The notes under the pieces were generated by a model. That model made no database searches, was not told the DNA's origin, and saw nothing but the letters and a program-made list of their open reading frames with translations. A stretch of DNA of 19,641 nucleotides, from contig SUVZ01000025.1 of NCBI GenBank assembly GCA_015061765.1, positions 1-19,641 of the forward strand. The letters are read 5' to 3'. This document shows, piece by piece, positions 6,566-14,575 of the stretch. Position 1 is the first letter of the stretch, and each line of letters begins with the position of its first letter. Both the position numbers and the translations under genes were made by a program. Source of the stretch: Lentisphaerota bacterium. GTDB taxonomy: Bacteria > Verrucomicrobiota > Kiritimatiellia > RFP12 > UBA1067.

Positions 6566-9205
6566 ATGAAAACAACACTGACAAAAATATTTCGTTGTAT
6601 TTTGCTTGTCGCCGCCGTTTCCACTGCAGCGACTCTCACCGCAAGAGCGTCGACAACGACGTACTATCAGGTAAAGGGAACGCAGGACTGTACCGCCATC
6701 AAGATAGAGGGCATCGCGTCCTACATAGAAATCGGCTATGAGCCGCAACTTGCCTTCCCCGGCAAGACGCTTGACGAGATCAACCATTATACGCTCATCA
6801 CCGAACTCGACGGCGGCGAGGGCGACAATACCATCACAGCCCGTGCGACGGCGTGGGGACTCCATCCGCAACGCCACAAGACAAACGACAGCGTCGATGT
6901 GCTCGCATACCAGTTCGGCACGAGCGACGAGGGGCAGGCTAAGGCGGTCGTCTTCGTCCTTACCAACGGCGACGGTGGCGTCTATGTGCAGAAGTTCGGT
7001 TGGTGCTACCACAGCACCGCGTTATACTACAACAGGCGCATGTATGGGCTGGACGGCAGCAATGCGTCGTTCGCCAAGGCGCAGACCACTCCGACCGGCA
7101 GCGGCACGAGCGGTGGCTACAAGGCATGGGGCTTGAGAATCCATGGCGTCAAAGCAGTGCCGGATTCGAGCCTCGCTTTCCCTGGCGCGACACTTGAAGA
7201 CCTCAAGGACTGCGCGTTCGTCGCGGGCTTCCGTATGGCCGACTCACTCGACAATCCCGTGACGAATAATTGGGCGGCTTTCAAGACGTGCTGGACGAAC
7301 AGCAACGACAAACTCGCAAAGATCGTGATGCAGTTCGAGGCGTCCGAAAGGAAGAAGACGGCGATCATACAGCTTGTGGATGGCGAGGGCGGCGTCTATG
7401 CCTCGCAGCCATGTCATTCCTATGACGGCACGGCCAACGCGCAGAAGTTTGCCATTGACGCGAGCGGGAACGTAACCAAGTCGAACGGCTCCGGCGGCAA
7501 CTCTTCCGGCGAAGGCAGCTATTCCGTTTCGGAACTATACGCCATCCCGCAGTGCGTCCCGAAATATCCGAACAAGATCAAAGTGTTTTCCGACCCGTCG
7601 AAGACGCTCACGCTCGACGACATCGAGGAGGGCGACTTCACCGCCCGCATGTACGGTGGATACGTCAACGCCGCCTTCAACGCCGTCGATTCCGCCAAGG
7701 GCTACAACAAGAAGGTGTTCAGGGATGACGACACTGGGAACGTGACGAACATCGTCGTCGAGTTCCAAGTGCGCGACGGGTCGACCAAGTGTCTCGTGGC
7801 CTCCTTCGAGAACGGCGCGGATGGCGTCTACGCATCGGGTCTCGGAACCAAAAATTCCTCCAGCGCCATCGGCTACGTATTCTACGAGCGCGCTGCGGAC
7901 GGAACGGAGACTTGGTACGGAAGCAATCCAAACAGCAACCCCGCCAATTGCTATGCCGCGACGTGGAAGGCCAATGGCTACGGCGTCTGCGATCTGCGCG
8001 TGACGGTTCCGCTCACATGGACGCTCGACGCGGACAGGACATGGAGCGAGCTCAGGAACGGCGCGGCGCTGTCCGCCGACGATATCGTGAAAATCAGAGT
8101 GGCCGACCCCGCCGCCGTGCTGACGGTTGACGAGGACGCGACTGTCGGGAAAATCGAGTTTGTCGACGCCTCCTGCGCACAGCTCGTCGTCGCCTCCGGC
8201 AAAACCCTGACGGCAGAGGATATCACCGGCGCGATCGACATCTTGAACAACGGCACTCTCGTCAAGTCCGGCTCCGGCACTGTCGCCTGGCCGTTCAACA
8301 GGGATTCGGCGGGAGAGACGGTTGTCAGCAACGGCACGCTCAAGGCCGCTAGCCAGACCGGCAGCGGCACGAGCCATGTCGTCCGCGTCAAGGACGGCGC
8401 GACGTTCGACATAAACGGCGTTGGAAGCCTCACCACATCGGTGGTGCTGGAAGAGGGCGCGTTCTTTGTCAACCGGGGAGGAGGCATTGGAAACACCACG
8501 GCTCAGACCGGCCAGCTGACTCTCGATGGCGACGCAGCCGTGACGGCTGGGGGCAACTTTGGCCTTTTGCTTCCAGGCTATGCTGCGACGCTCCTTGAAC
8601 TCGGGTCTAATACCCTGACGTTCAACGGAACCGCAGCCTTCTGGCTTGTAGAAACGACCATAACAGGCGACGGCACGATCAACGTGGAGAGCGGCACGTT
8701 GCAGTGCGCCCGCGCGAATACGACAGGCGCGAACTGCACATTGAACATCGGTGCATCGGGAGCGTTGCGAATCGACGGCACCAAGACACTCTGCGTGAGC
8801 AATTTTTATAACGGTGGAACACTTTACAATGGAAACAGCTATGGTGGGACAGCTTACGGAACGCTCTTGGTGAATGGCACTCTCACGCCCGGCAACGCAA
8901 TGACGAATATCACGCTTGCGGACGGCGCGACGGTTAAGGCGACGGGAACGGCACAGGTCGTTTCGGAGACGTTCTCGGCTTCCGGCACGATCACCGTCGA
9001 TGCGTCAGAGATAGATGCCGAAACGCTGCAAAAGGGGGATGTTGCCGTTTTGACCGTTCCGGCTGATCAGGTGCCGCCGAATGTGGAATGGCCTCCCTAT
9101 TCTCCGATTAAAAATGTGCGGACAAAATGGATACTTGACGGAGACGGCAAGACAAAGACGCTCTATTTCGGAAAAGTCATCGGACTGAAGCTGATTATCA
9201 GGTAA
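6566..9205 (+). CDS. Secreted 879-aa beta-strand-repeat surface protein
   Basis: An AAGGAG at 6551-6556 places the start at the ATG at 6566, followed by a Sec signal peptide (residues 1 to about 28, ending ATLTARAS). Three divergent copies of a module of about 130 residues come next (roughly residues 60-195, 200-335 and 345-475). Each has an opening like LAFPGKTLDE or TLTLDDIEE and a later strand ending GGVYV, GGVYA or DGVYA. Residues about 490-850 are Gly/Thr/Asn-rich with recurring phrases such as GTLVKSGSGTV and NGTLKAAS, typical of autotransporter-associated beta-strand repeats that form a beta-helix. No outer-membrane barrel follows; the protein ends KVIGLKLIIR, a short hydrophobic tail of unknown meaning. 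The gene is 88 bp downstream of the glycosidase and probably in its operon. A glycan-binding or adhesive role is inferred from fold and context only. Confidence 0.85.
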   Translation: MKTTLTKIFRCILLVAAVSTAATLTARASTTTYYQVKGTQDCTAIKIEGIASYIEIGYEPQLAFPGKTLDEINHYTLITELDGGEGDNTITARATAWGLHPQRHKTNDSVDVLAYQFGTSDEGQAKAVVFVLTNGDGGVYVQKFGWCYHSTALYYNRRMYGLDGSNASFAKAQTTPTGSGTSGGYKAWGLRIHGVKAVPDSSLAFPGATLEDLKDCAFVAGFRMADSLDNPVTNNWAAFKTCWTNSNDKLAKIVMQFEASERKKTAIIQLVDGEGGVYASQPCHSYDGTANAQKFAIDASGNVTKSNGSGGNSSGEGSYSVSELYAIPQCVPKYPNKIKVFSDPSKTLTLDDIEEGDFTARMYGGYVNAAFNAVDSAKGYNKKVFRDDDTGNVTNIVVEFQVRDGSTKCLVASFENGADGVYASGLGTKNSSSAIGYVFYERAADGTETWYGSNPNSNPANCYAATWKANGYGVCDLRVTVPLTWTLDADRTWSELRNGAALSADDIVKIRVADPAAVLTVDEDATVGKIEFVDASCAQLVVASGKTLTAEDITGAIDILNNGTLVKSGSGTVAWPFNRDSAGETVVSNGTLKAASQTGSGTSHVVRVKDGATFDINGVGSLTTSVVLEEGAFFVNRGGGIGNTTAQTGQLTLDGDAAVTAGGNFGLLLPGYAATLLELGSNTLTFNGTAAFWLVETTITGDGTINVESGTLQCARANTTGANCTLNIGASGALRIDGTKTLCVSNFYNGGTLYNGNSYGGTAYGTLLVNGTLTPGNAMTNITLADGATVKATGTAQVVSETFSASGTITVDASEIDAETLQKGDVAVLTVPADQVPPNVEWPPYSPIKNVRTKWILDGDGKTKTLYFGKVIGLKLIIR

Positions 9206-9213
9206 GACTGTAG

Positions 9214-9352
9214 AATGTTGCCAATGTGAAAATGTTGCCAATATGAAAATGTTGCCAATATCAATGTTGCCAATTTCCAATTTGTCCGCAATCGCGTCGG
9301 CGCATTGGTGATTGGGTGTTGGTACTGGCAACATTGGCAACACTGGCAACAT
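9214..9352. repeat. 17-bp direct repeats facing 9-bp reverse-complement repeats
   Basis: AATGTTGCCAAT starts at 9214, 9231 and 9248 (17 bp apart), with a fourth copy at 9263. After a 50-bp spacer the reverse complement occurs as three 9-bp units, TGGCAACAT, TGGCAACAC and TGGCAACAT, at 9326-9352. The transcript could fold into a long stem between the two genes. The repeat ends 8 bp before the ribosome-binding site AGGGAGG (9361-9367) of the next gene. Confidence 0.8.
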
Positions 9353-9371
9353 TTACCCAAAGGGAGGCGTA

Positions 9372-10937
9372 ATGAATCTGACCAGGCGTGAGTTTGTGAA
9401 GGGCGGTTTGGCCTCGCTGGGGTTTCTGGCGCTGCCAGGTACGCCTATGTTCGCGGCGCCGCCCGGCTGGAAGGCGAAGAAGAAGCCGAATCTCGTCTTC
9501 GGCGTCATGAGCGATACGCACATGCGCTGCCACTACGATGGCGTGAGATTCTACGATCACAACGGTTGGACTTACGGCGACGCGGCGGTGGTGATGGCGC
9601 TCAGGTACTTCAAGAAGCACGGCGCGGACGCCGTGTTGCATCTGGGGGACATTACCGACTGCGGCATGGTGCGCGAGATGGAGTTCTACAAGGAAGCGTT
9701 CGACAAAGTCTACGGCCGCAGGGCGCGACCCGTGAGCATGATGGTGATGGGCAATCACGACATTTATGGCGACGACGAGTGGGCCAAGGGTATAGCCCAC
9801 TCCAAGGATCCCGCCGTCTACAAGAAGTTTCGTCTCGGCTCGCACAACCTCAGTGTGGAGATGGAGCGCATCTGGGGCGAACCTTACGAAAACGTCTGGC
9901 ACAGAGAGGTTAAGGGCTACCACTTCTTCGGGTTCGGCTGGCCACGCTTCACGGGCGAAGACATGAACGAGGCGACGCCCTACAGAGGGCGTCTCTACCA
10001 TGATTCGCCGCAGGAGGGCAGAAACTACGTCCGGTACGTCCACAGCGGCTTGTGGATGGCGGAGCTTGTGCGGCGCGAGCGCGAGGCGGGGCGGCTCGAC
10101 CCGCAAAAGCCGTTCTTCACTTCGACGCACGCTCTCCACTATTCGATCGACATAATTGACAATGAACTCAAGTCGGTGCTTGGGCTTAAAAAGGGACAGC
10201 TCTGCAACGGCCTCGGGCTTCACGGTCACGGCCATGGGAGCGATGCGCACTGGCGATTCAACTGGGGTGCCGGATTGAGCTTCCCGCGCTTGATGTGTTC
10301 GACGCTTGCATACTGGAAGAACCACGGCGGCGAGGGCGAGTCGCCGCGCTTCGCCAATGGGTTCGGTGACGGGAAAGTGGTGAATCCGGGCGAATGTGTC
10401 CAGAAGTCGGATCACGCGCTACTCGTTAGGGTATATGACGATATATTGACTATTCATCGTTTCTGGGTGGGCGTTCTGCCGAAGCGCGCGCTGGGCAGCC
10501 TCGGAGAGGACTGGGTGATGCCGCTGAATTGGGGAACGGGGAATGGGGAACTGGGAACGGGTCATCCGTTCAAGAGAGAAAACTACGTGAAGGTCGCTGC
10601 TGCGCCGGAGTTCCCGACCAAGACGAAACTGGATGTAGGCAAGACGAACGATGGCGGGCTAAGAATCAAGATTCCGAAAGCCGACGGCAATCCGAAAGCG
10701 CGCGTCTATGGTTACCAGATCGTGGTGGCGGGAGACGACAGGAAGGCTGCCCTAAAGAAGAACTGCTACGCGCGGGGTTACAACATGGGCATGGGCCATG
10801 AGCCTGAGGGCGGCGTGACAACGGTTGAGATTCTCGCCTCGGAACTTCCCGCCGGAAAGAAACTCGCCATTGGAGTTCGACCGTGCAGCTCTCTCGGCAC
10901 GAAGGGCAAATTGATCGCGACAACTTTTAGAGTTTAA
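9372..10937 (+). CDS. Tat-exported calcineurin-like metallophosphoesterase, 521 aa
   Basis: This is a metal-dependent phosphoesterase that should act outside the cytoplasm. The N-terminus TRREFVKGG followed by a hydrophobic stretch and MFAAP is a twin-arginine signal. The metal-binding motifs appear in order: SDTH (D48, H50), LGDITD (D93), GNHD (N128, H129), HALHYS near residue 255, and HGHGH (H284, H286, H288). The C-terminal 120 residues form an added beta-rich domain (KTKLDVGKTNDGGLRIKIPK onward) of unknown role. A ribosome-binding site AGGGAGG at 9361-9367 fixes the ATG at 9372; a longer open frame upstream runs through repeats and is rejected. The substrate is unknown; in a glycan-degrading cluster it may remove phosphate from phosphorylated sugars. 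Codons for residues 387-396 are made of a heptanucleotide repeat. Confidence 0.9.
   Translation: MNLTRREFVKGGLASLGFLALPGTPMFAAPPGWKAKKKPNLVFGVMSDTHMRCHYDGVRFYDHNGWTYGDAAVVMALRYFKKHGADAVLHLGDITDCGMVREMEFYKEAFDKVYGRRARPVSMMVMGNHDIYGDDEWAKGIAHSKDPAVYKKFRLGSHNLSVEMERIWGEPYENVWHREVKGYHFFGFGWPRFTGEDMNEATPYRGRLYHDSPQEGRNYVRYVHSGLWMAELVRREREAGRLDPQKPFFTSTHALHYSIDIIDNELKSVLGLKKGQLCNGLGLHGHGHGSDAHWRFNWGAGLSFPRLMCSTLAYWKNHGGEGESPRFANGFGDGKVVNPGECVQKSDHALLVRVYDDILTIHRFWVGVLPKRALGSLGEDWVMPLNWGTGNGELGTGHPFKRENYVKVAAAPEFPTKTKLDVGKTNDGGLRIKIPKADGNPKARVYGYQIVVAGDDRKAALKKNCYARGYNMGMGHEPEGGVTTVEILASELPAGKKLAIGVRPCSSLGTKGKLIATTFRV
10531..10561 (+). repeat. Heptanucleotide repeat within the phosphoesterase gene
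   Basis: Four 7-bp units, GGGGAAC, GGGGAAT, GGGGAAC and TGGGAAC, followed by GGG, encode WGTGNGELGTG between the catalytic and C-terminal domains. Its unit length and purine-rich coding strand resemble the repeat at 4336-4377. Confidence 0.85.
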
Positions 10938-10962
10938 ATTGTGAAATGAAAGGTAAAAGAAG

Positions 10963-12399
10963 ATGATGAATATGAAATTCTGGAGTCGTTACTCCAACTT
11001 CCTGGCGGCACTGGCCGTTTCTGTGTTTGCATATTTCCACACTTCCACAATCGCATATTCTGCCGAAGATGCAACGCCCATATTGCCAGTAATCCCGCAG
11101 CCGACGAAATGGAAGCCGGAGGCAGGCGAATGCGATCTTGCGTCGGCGAAGGTCGAGGTGAAGGTCGATGCATCGTCCGTCCTTGGCGAAGAGGGCTATA
11201 CGATGAAGATTGCGCCTGGCGCGATAACGGTCGTTGCGGGCGGCGATACGGGCGCGGTATGGGCGGAGCAGACGCTGGCGCAATTGAAGGCGAGTGGCGC
11301 TAAAGCGAAGTGCGGCACGATTCGCGATATCCCGAAGTATCGTGTACGCGCGTTCATGATGGATGTCGGGCGTATGTACCATTCAATGGACTTCCTCTAC
11401 GATCTCGCTAAGACGATGTCGTACTACAAGATGAATGTTCTGCATATCCACTTGAATGACAATGCGGGCGGCAAGGATCCGAACAAGTATGCTGCGTTTC
11501 GTCTTGAGAGTGAAACGTATCCTGAACTCACGGCGAAGGATGGGCATTACACGAAGAAGGAGTTTCGCGAATTCATGCTTTATTGTAAATCGATTGGCGT
11601 GACGGTGATTCCCGAAATTGATGTCCCTGCGCATTCGCTCGCCTTTACACGCGTTCGTCCCGATTTTGCGTCTAAGAAATATGGTGCAGATCATCTCGAC
11701 CTTGACAAATCCGATGAAATTCTCGCATGGCTCAAACCGCTTTTCGCCGAGTATATGACGGGCAAGGAGCCGACATTCGCAGGCCCCTATGTTCATGTTG
11801 GAACGGATGAGTACAATAAGAAGGAAGCCGAGAAGTTTCGCGCGTTCACCGACGCGATGCTTAAAATGGTAATCGGCTTTGGTTATAAGCCGTGTGCCTG
11901 GGGTGCGCTTAGTCATGCGAGCGGCAAGACTCCCGTTATCGCTTCGCGCGATATAACGATGGATATTTGGAATAACCGTTACTATCATCCTGAAGCAGCG
12001 CTCAAAGACGGGTATACGGTCGTGACGATTCCTGATAAGATTGTATATCTTGTTCCGTTCGGAGGATATTACAACGACTATTTTAACTGCAAAAAGATAT
12101 ACGAGACATGGGATCCTACCGTTCAATGGCGCTATAAGATACCTCAGAAATATTTCCCTCAGCTTGCAGGCGGAAAGTTCGCGCTCTGGAACGATCTTTG
12201 CGGCAAGAAGAAGGACGGAACTCCCTATGCCGAGGCGGACAACTGGGACCGCATCCACCCCGCGCTCCAGATGTTTTCGCAGAAGATGTGGCGTGGGGGA
12301 GAAGGAAATCCGACCTGGGAGGATTTTGCGAGAATAGCAGATTCGCTCAATGAGCCTAAAGGGGTTAAGTCGACACACAAGGCTAAAATGTCAAAGTAA
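10963..12399 (+). CDS. Secreted GH20 beta-N-acetylhexosaminidase, 478 aa
   Basis: It removes terminal beta-linked GlcNAc or GalNAc by substrate-assisted catalysis. A signal peptide covers residues 1 to about 33 (cleavage near IAYSA/ED). A small N-terminal GH20b-type domain (PVIPQPTKWKPEAGEC onward, to about residue 115) precedes the barrel. Barrel signatures are RAFMMDVGRMYHSMDF, YKMNVLHIHLNDN, GVTVIPEIDVPAHS and YVHVGTDEY, whose Asp282-Glu283 form the catalytic pair. Later WNNRYYHP and FALWNDLCG give the aromatic pocket residues. The length fits a minimal GH20. ATG codons at 10963, 10966 and 10972 are all possible; I use the first. It starts 25 bp after the phosphoesterase and is probably co-transcribed. 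Directly behind its stop, in the same frame, is the tail of a GH97 gene. Confidence 0.92.
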   Translation: MMNMKFWSRYSNFLAALAVSVFAYFHTSTIAYSAEDATPILPVIPQPTKWKPEAGECDLASAKVEVKVDASSVLGEEGYTMKIAPGAITVVAGGDTGAVWAEQTLAQLKASGAKAKCGTIRDIPKYRVRAFMMDVGRMYHSMDFLYDLAKTMSYYKMNVLHIHLNDNAGGKDPNKYAAFRLESETYPELTAKDGHYTKKEFREFMLYCKSIGVTVIPEIDVPAHSLAFTRVRPDFASKKYGADHLDLDKSDEILAWLKPLFAEYMTGKEPTFAGPYVHVGTDEYNKKEAEKFRAFTDAMLKMVIGFGYKPCAWGALSHASGKTPVIASRDITMDIWNNRYYHPEAALKDGYTVVTIPDKIVYLVPFGGYYNDYFNCKKIYETWDPTVQWRYKIPQKYFPQLAGGKFALWNDLCGKKKDGTPYAEADNWDRIHPALQMFSQKMWRGGEGNPTWEDFARIADSLNEPKGVKSTHKAKMSK

Positions 12400-12408
12400 G
12401 TAAAGCGT

Positions 12409-12558
12409 ATTAATGTCGAGGCTTTCGAAGACGCTCCCGACGCCGATAAAAACGCGGAGCATTATGTTCGCCGCGAATTCACGATCAAGGCAGGCGACAA
12501 GATCAAGGTTCGTCTCGTACCCGGCGGCGGATTCGCCGCGAAGTTTGTTAGTCGATAG
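12409..12558 (+). pseudogene. C-terminal remnant of a GH97 gene
   Basis: The frame reads INVEAFEDAPDADKN...KIKVRLVPGGGFAAKF and stops at 12558. It aligns without gaps to the last part of the GH97 protein encoded at 14647-17427 (KVESFEDASDSDKN...KIKVSLAPGGGFAARF): 31 of 46 residues are identical by my count. Nothing else of GH97 is present, so this is what is left of a second, diverged GH97 gene. It follows the GH20 stop codon by three codons in the same frame, so stop-codon read-through would append it to GH20. The simplest explanation is a deletion that removed most of an adjacent GH97 gene. Confidence 0.85.
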
Positions 12559-12900
12559 TGGTTAGGAGATGATGAAGTTATTCTCTGCGAAAAGTAGTGT
12601 GAATAATCGACCTTCCGCAGAGTATTGGGTAAAAAAGGCCTAAAACTACATTATACTCTGCGGAAAATAACCAGTAAAGGGGACTGTCCCCATTGGAGTT
12701 CTACGCCAAGGGAGCGGTCGAAATGGCTTTTACGTATGACGCGACGCTCAAAGATTTCTTTAAGACTCCATCTAGCGTCACTTTCGTCCCGTCTGTTGAG
12801 TAACGGGTCTGTGACTAGTCGTTAGGAGATGGGGTGTTCCCTGATGTTTCGCGGTAGCACCTTGTCTGGGTCTGTACTTCTACTAATTATCCATTTGTCA
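12559..12900. repeat. Repeat-rich intergenic stretch with palindromes
   Basis: A perfect 13-bp inverted repeat, TTCCGCAGAGTAT (12613-12625) and ATACTCTGCGGAA (12653-12665), flanks a 27-bp loop, and a third imperfect copy (CTCTGCGAAAA) lies near 12583. A REP-like palindrome GGGGACTGTCCCC lies at about 12678-12690. GTTAGGAGATG occurs at 12561 and again at 12823, bracketing the stretch. A 26-codon open frame at 12723-12803 (MAFTYDATLKDFF...) could be the start of a decayed gene, perhaps of the Rpn/PD-(D/E)XK type, but it is too short to be sure. I see no intact gene. Confidence 0.6.
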
Positions 12901-12938
12901 GAAAGTAAACTAATGGTTTATATTTTGACAAAAGAGCA

Positions 12939-12990
12939 TTGAGTTTAGAGAGTAAATTTGGTACAATTTCTTGTGTTGTGGCAAATTGTA
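12939..12990 (+). promoter_or_regulatory. Promoter and likely autoregulatory operator of the AbiE pair
   Basis: TTGAGT (12939-12944) and TACAAT (12962-12967) are separated by 17 bp, a good sigma70 promoter. A perfect inverted repeat TACAATTT (12962-12969) and AAATTGTA (12983-12990) overlaps the -10 box. AbiEi antitoxins are known to bind inverted repeats in their own promoter, so this dyad is a natural operator. Separately, a 34-bp stretch starting GTAAACTAA at 12905 recurs imperfectly 83 bp later at 12988, keeping the internal spacing to ATTTTGACA. Confidence 0.7.
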
Positions 12991-13012
12991 AACTAAAAGG
13001 CGACATTTTGAC

Positions 13013-13534
13013 ATGAATGCATACGATGAAATATGGGGACTTGCCGAGGATAATTTCGGCATAATAACCTCCGCTCAAGCGAAGGAGCTAGGTGTTTCGC
13101 GTCAAAATATTAAGAAAATGGAAAAATCTGGTAAGCTGATGCGACTTTCTCATGGAGTTTATCAGGTTCAGCATCATGTTCCAACAGTAAACGATGTATA
13201 CGCGGTTGGGGTAGCTGTTGCTGGTTCTAAATCATATCTAAGGGGAGCTTCAGTTTTAGCACTTTTGAATCTCGCGCCAACTGATCCTGCTTATGTTTAC
13301 ATAGGGGCAGAAAACCGTGTTAGACGTACATTCCCAGAGGGCTATATTGTAAAAGATATGGCGAAAGCGACAACAACCTTTTATGATGGAATAAAATGCC
13401 AGACACTCGTAGAAGCATTACGTGATGCAAGATCAGAAGGTGTGATAGAGAGCGATCGAATTTATGCCGCAGCTCTAAAGGCGAACGAGAAAGGATTATT
13501 GACGGATGAAGAATGTTCCCAATTCAAAGACTAA
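13013..13534 (+). CDS. AbiEi-type antitoxin / transcriptional repressor, 173 aa
   Basis: This is the antitoxin of a type IV toxin-antitoxin pair that neutralises the toxin without binding it and represses the operon. Residues about 5-50 form the winged helix-turn-helix typical of AbiEi (GIITSAQAKELGVSRQNIKKM, then KLMRLSHGVYQV). The remainder fits the AbiEi C-terminal domain (AVGVAVAGSKSYLRGASVLALLNL, then a PEGYIVKD-type strand). It is shorter than some AbiEi proteins but not visibly truncated. AAAAGG at 12995-13000 precedes the ATG. Its end overlaps the toxin start by 29 bp, showing translational coupling. The family is clear; a phage-defence role is inferred. Confidence 0.85.
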   Translation: MNAYDEIWGLAEDNFGIITSAQAKELGVSRQNIKKMEKSGKLMRLSHGVYQVQHHVPTVNDVYAVGVAVAGSKSYLRGASVLALLNLAPTDPAYVYIGAENRVRRTFPEGYIVKDMAKATTTFYDGIKCQTLVEALRDARSEGVIESDRIYAAALKANEKGLLTDEECSQFKD

Positions 13535-14330
13535 TCTTGATAAGGCAATACTCCGATTTGCCGGTGAGGTGAGAAAGGCGAACGAACTGCGCACATTAAT
13601 GGCAAATACAATTGTCGCGCAGATGATTGGCGATGGTGTTGTTAAGGGCGGGTCGGGCTCAAGATTTCGTTATGGTAATCAGCGAACAAGGGCTACGATG
13701 GACCTTGATACCTCGTGGAGAACTGATCTTGATTCGTTTCTTAAAGGACTGCGTACAAAACTCTCAGAAGGATGGAATGGGTTTACAGGAGAGATTCATA
13801 TATTGCGTCAGGCGAGTCCAAGAGGAATTCCTTTTGAATATGTGATGCAACCATGTGAAGTTAAACTGTCGTATCGTTCACGTCCCTGGTTTACGGTGCA
13901 ATTAGAAGTTGGTCATAATGAGATTGGGGATGCTGATGAATGCGAGATGATTGATGCGCCTGAAATACTTTCGGAACTCTTTTCGTTTCTCGCATTGCCT
14001 AAGCCTTTATCAATCCCAATTATGAAGCTGGAGTTTCAAGTCGCTCAAAAGCTTCACGGAGTGAGTGCCCCAAAAAGTAAACGAGCCCACGATCTTGTTG
14101 ATTTGCAACTTATCCTGAATAATAGCGAAATCAATTTTGAACTCGCCAGAAGCTTATGCCAAAAATTGTTTACATACAGAAAGGTTCATCAATGGCCTCC
14201 GTTAATCGTTAAAGGCGAAGAGTGGGAAAGCGTGTATAATGCTCAAAGGCGAGGACTCGAAGTCCTTGACACTGTCGACGAAGCAATCGCATGGGCAAAT
14301 GAGTTGATAGAAACGATTGATAATTCGTAG
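13506..14330 (+). CDS. AbiEii-type nucleotidyltransferase toxin, 274 aa
   Basis: It belongs to the DUF1814/AbiEii family, thought to modify RNA by nucleotide transfer. The nucleotidyltransferase core is visible: KGGSGSRFRYG (G48-G49-S50) followed by R-x-T-x-D-L-D (D66 and D68, metal ligands). Further on, KLEFQVAQKLHGV and RAHDLVDLQLIL (about residues 175-205) match the conserved Glu-Lys and Arg-Asp-Asp motifs of AbiEii. Length is near the family norm. The ATG at 13506 lies inside the antitoxin gene. The base composition of this pair is more AT-rich than the flanking enzyme genes, consistent with horizontal acquisition. Confidence 0.88.
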   Translation: MKNVPNSKTNLDKAILRFAGEVRKANELRTLMANTIVAQMIGDGVVKGGSGSRFRYGNQRTRATMDLDTSWRTDLDSFLKGLRTKLSEGWNGFTGEIHILRQASPRGIPFEYVMQPCEVKLSYRSRPWFTVQLEVGHNEIGDADECEMIDAPEILSELFSFLALPKPLSIPIMKLEFQVAQKLHGVSAPKSKRAHDLVDLQLILNNSEINFELARSLCQKLFTYRKVHQWPPLIVKGEEWESVYNAQRRGLEVLDTVDEAIAWANELIETIDNS

Positions 14331-14509
14331 GGGCCCTGAGAAAACCTCATTTTTAGATGGGATAATTCTCAAATATCTGCAAATATTGCTTAAATAGTGG
14401 AAAATGAGAATTTGATGCGGAATATTTCTGCGAGAGGAAACAACAGTCACAACTGAAAAAACAATCTCTGCTATCACTGTACAACAGTTGCTCATTCGTC
14501 TGACCGATT
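14331..14509. other. AT-rich intergenic gap, nothing recognised
   Basis: A short TGAG-AAAAC-CTCA stem followed by TTTTT just after the toxin stop (14337-14354) could be a weak terminator. CAACTG and CAGTTG form a loose dyad around 14450-14490. No gene is supported on either strand. Confidence 0.4.
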
Positions 14510-14559
14510 AAAAAAGTGGTAAAACCAGTAGTATGCAAACAGGTAAAATACTGTAAAAT
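14510..14559 (+). promoter_or_regulatory. Promoter with TGGTAAAACCA operator, copy 2
   Basis: The 20-bp sequence at 14510-14529 is identical to 4147-4166 and carries the TGGT-AAA-ACCA palindrome (14517-14527). It is followed by GCAAACAG, TAAA and TAAAAT (14554-14559), one base further apart than in copy 1. The transcript would begin near 14566 and carry the hairpin at 14576-14623 in its leader. Confidence 0.6.
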
Positions 14560-14575
14560 GTCTTCTCTAAAAGAA

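Noticed and set aside
7535..8377. Leftward 280-codon frame inside the beta-strand-repeat gene
   Set aside because: Antisense shadow of a GC-rich coding region; no start signal or recognisable domain.
9261..10415. Leftward 384-codon frame opposite the phosphoesterase
   Set aside because: The plus-strand gene has a Tat signal and all metal-binding motifs; the antisense frame has none.
12723..12803. 26-codon frame as a gene
   Set aside because: Too short, weak start signal; at most the beginning of a decayed Rpn-like gene, noted within the intergenic feature.
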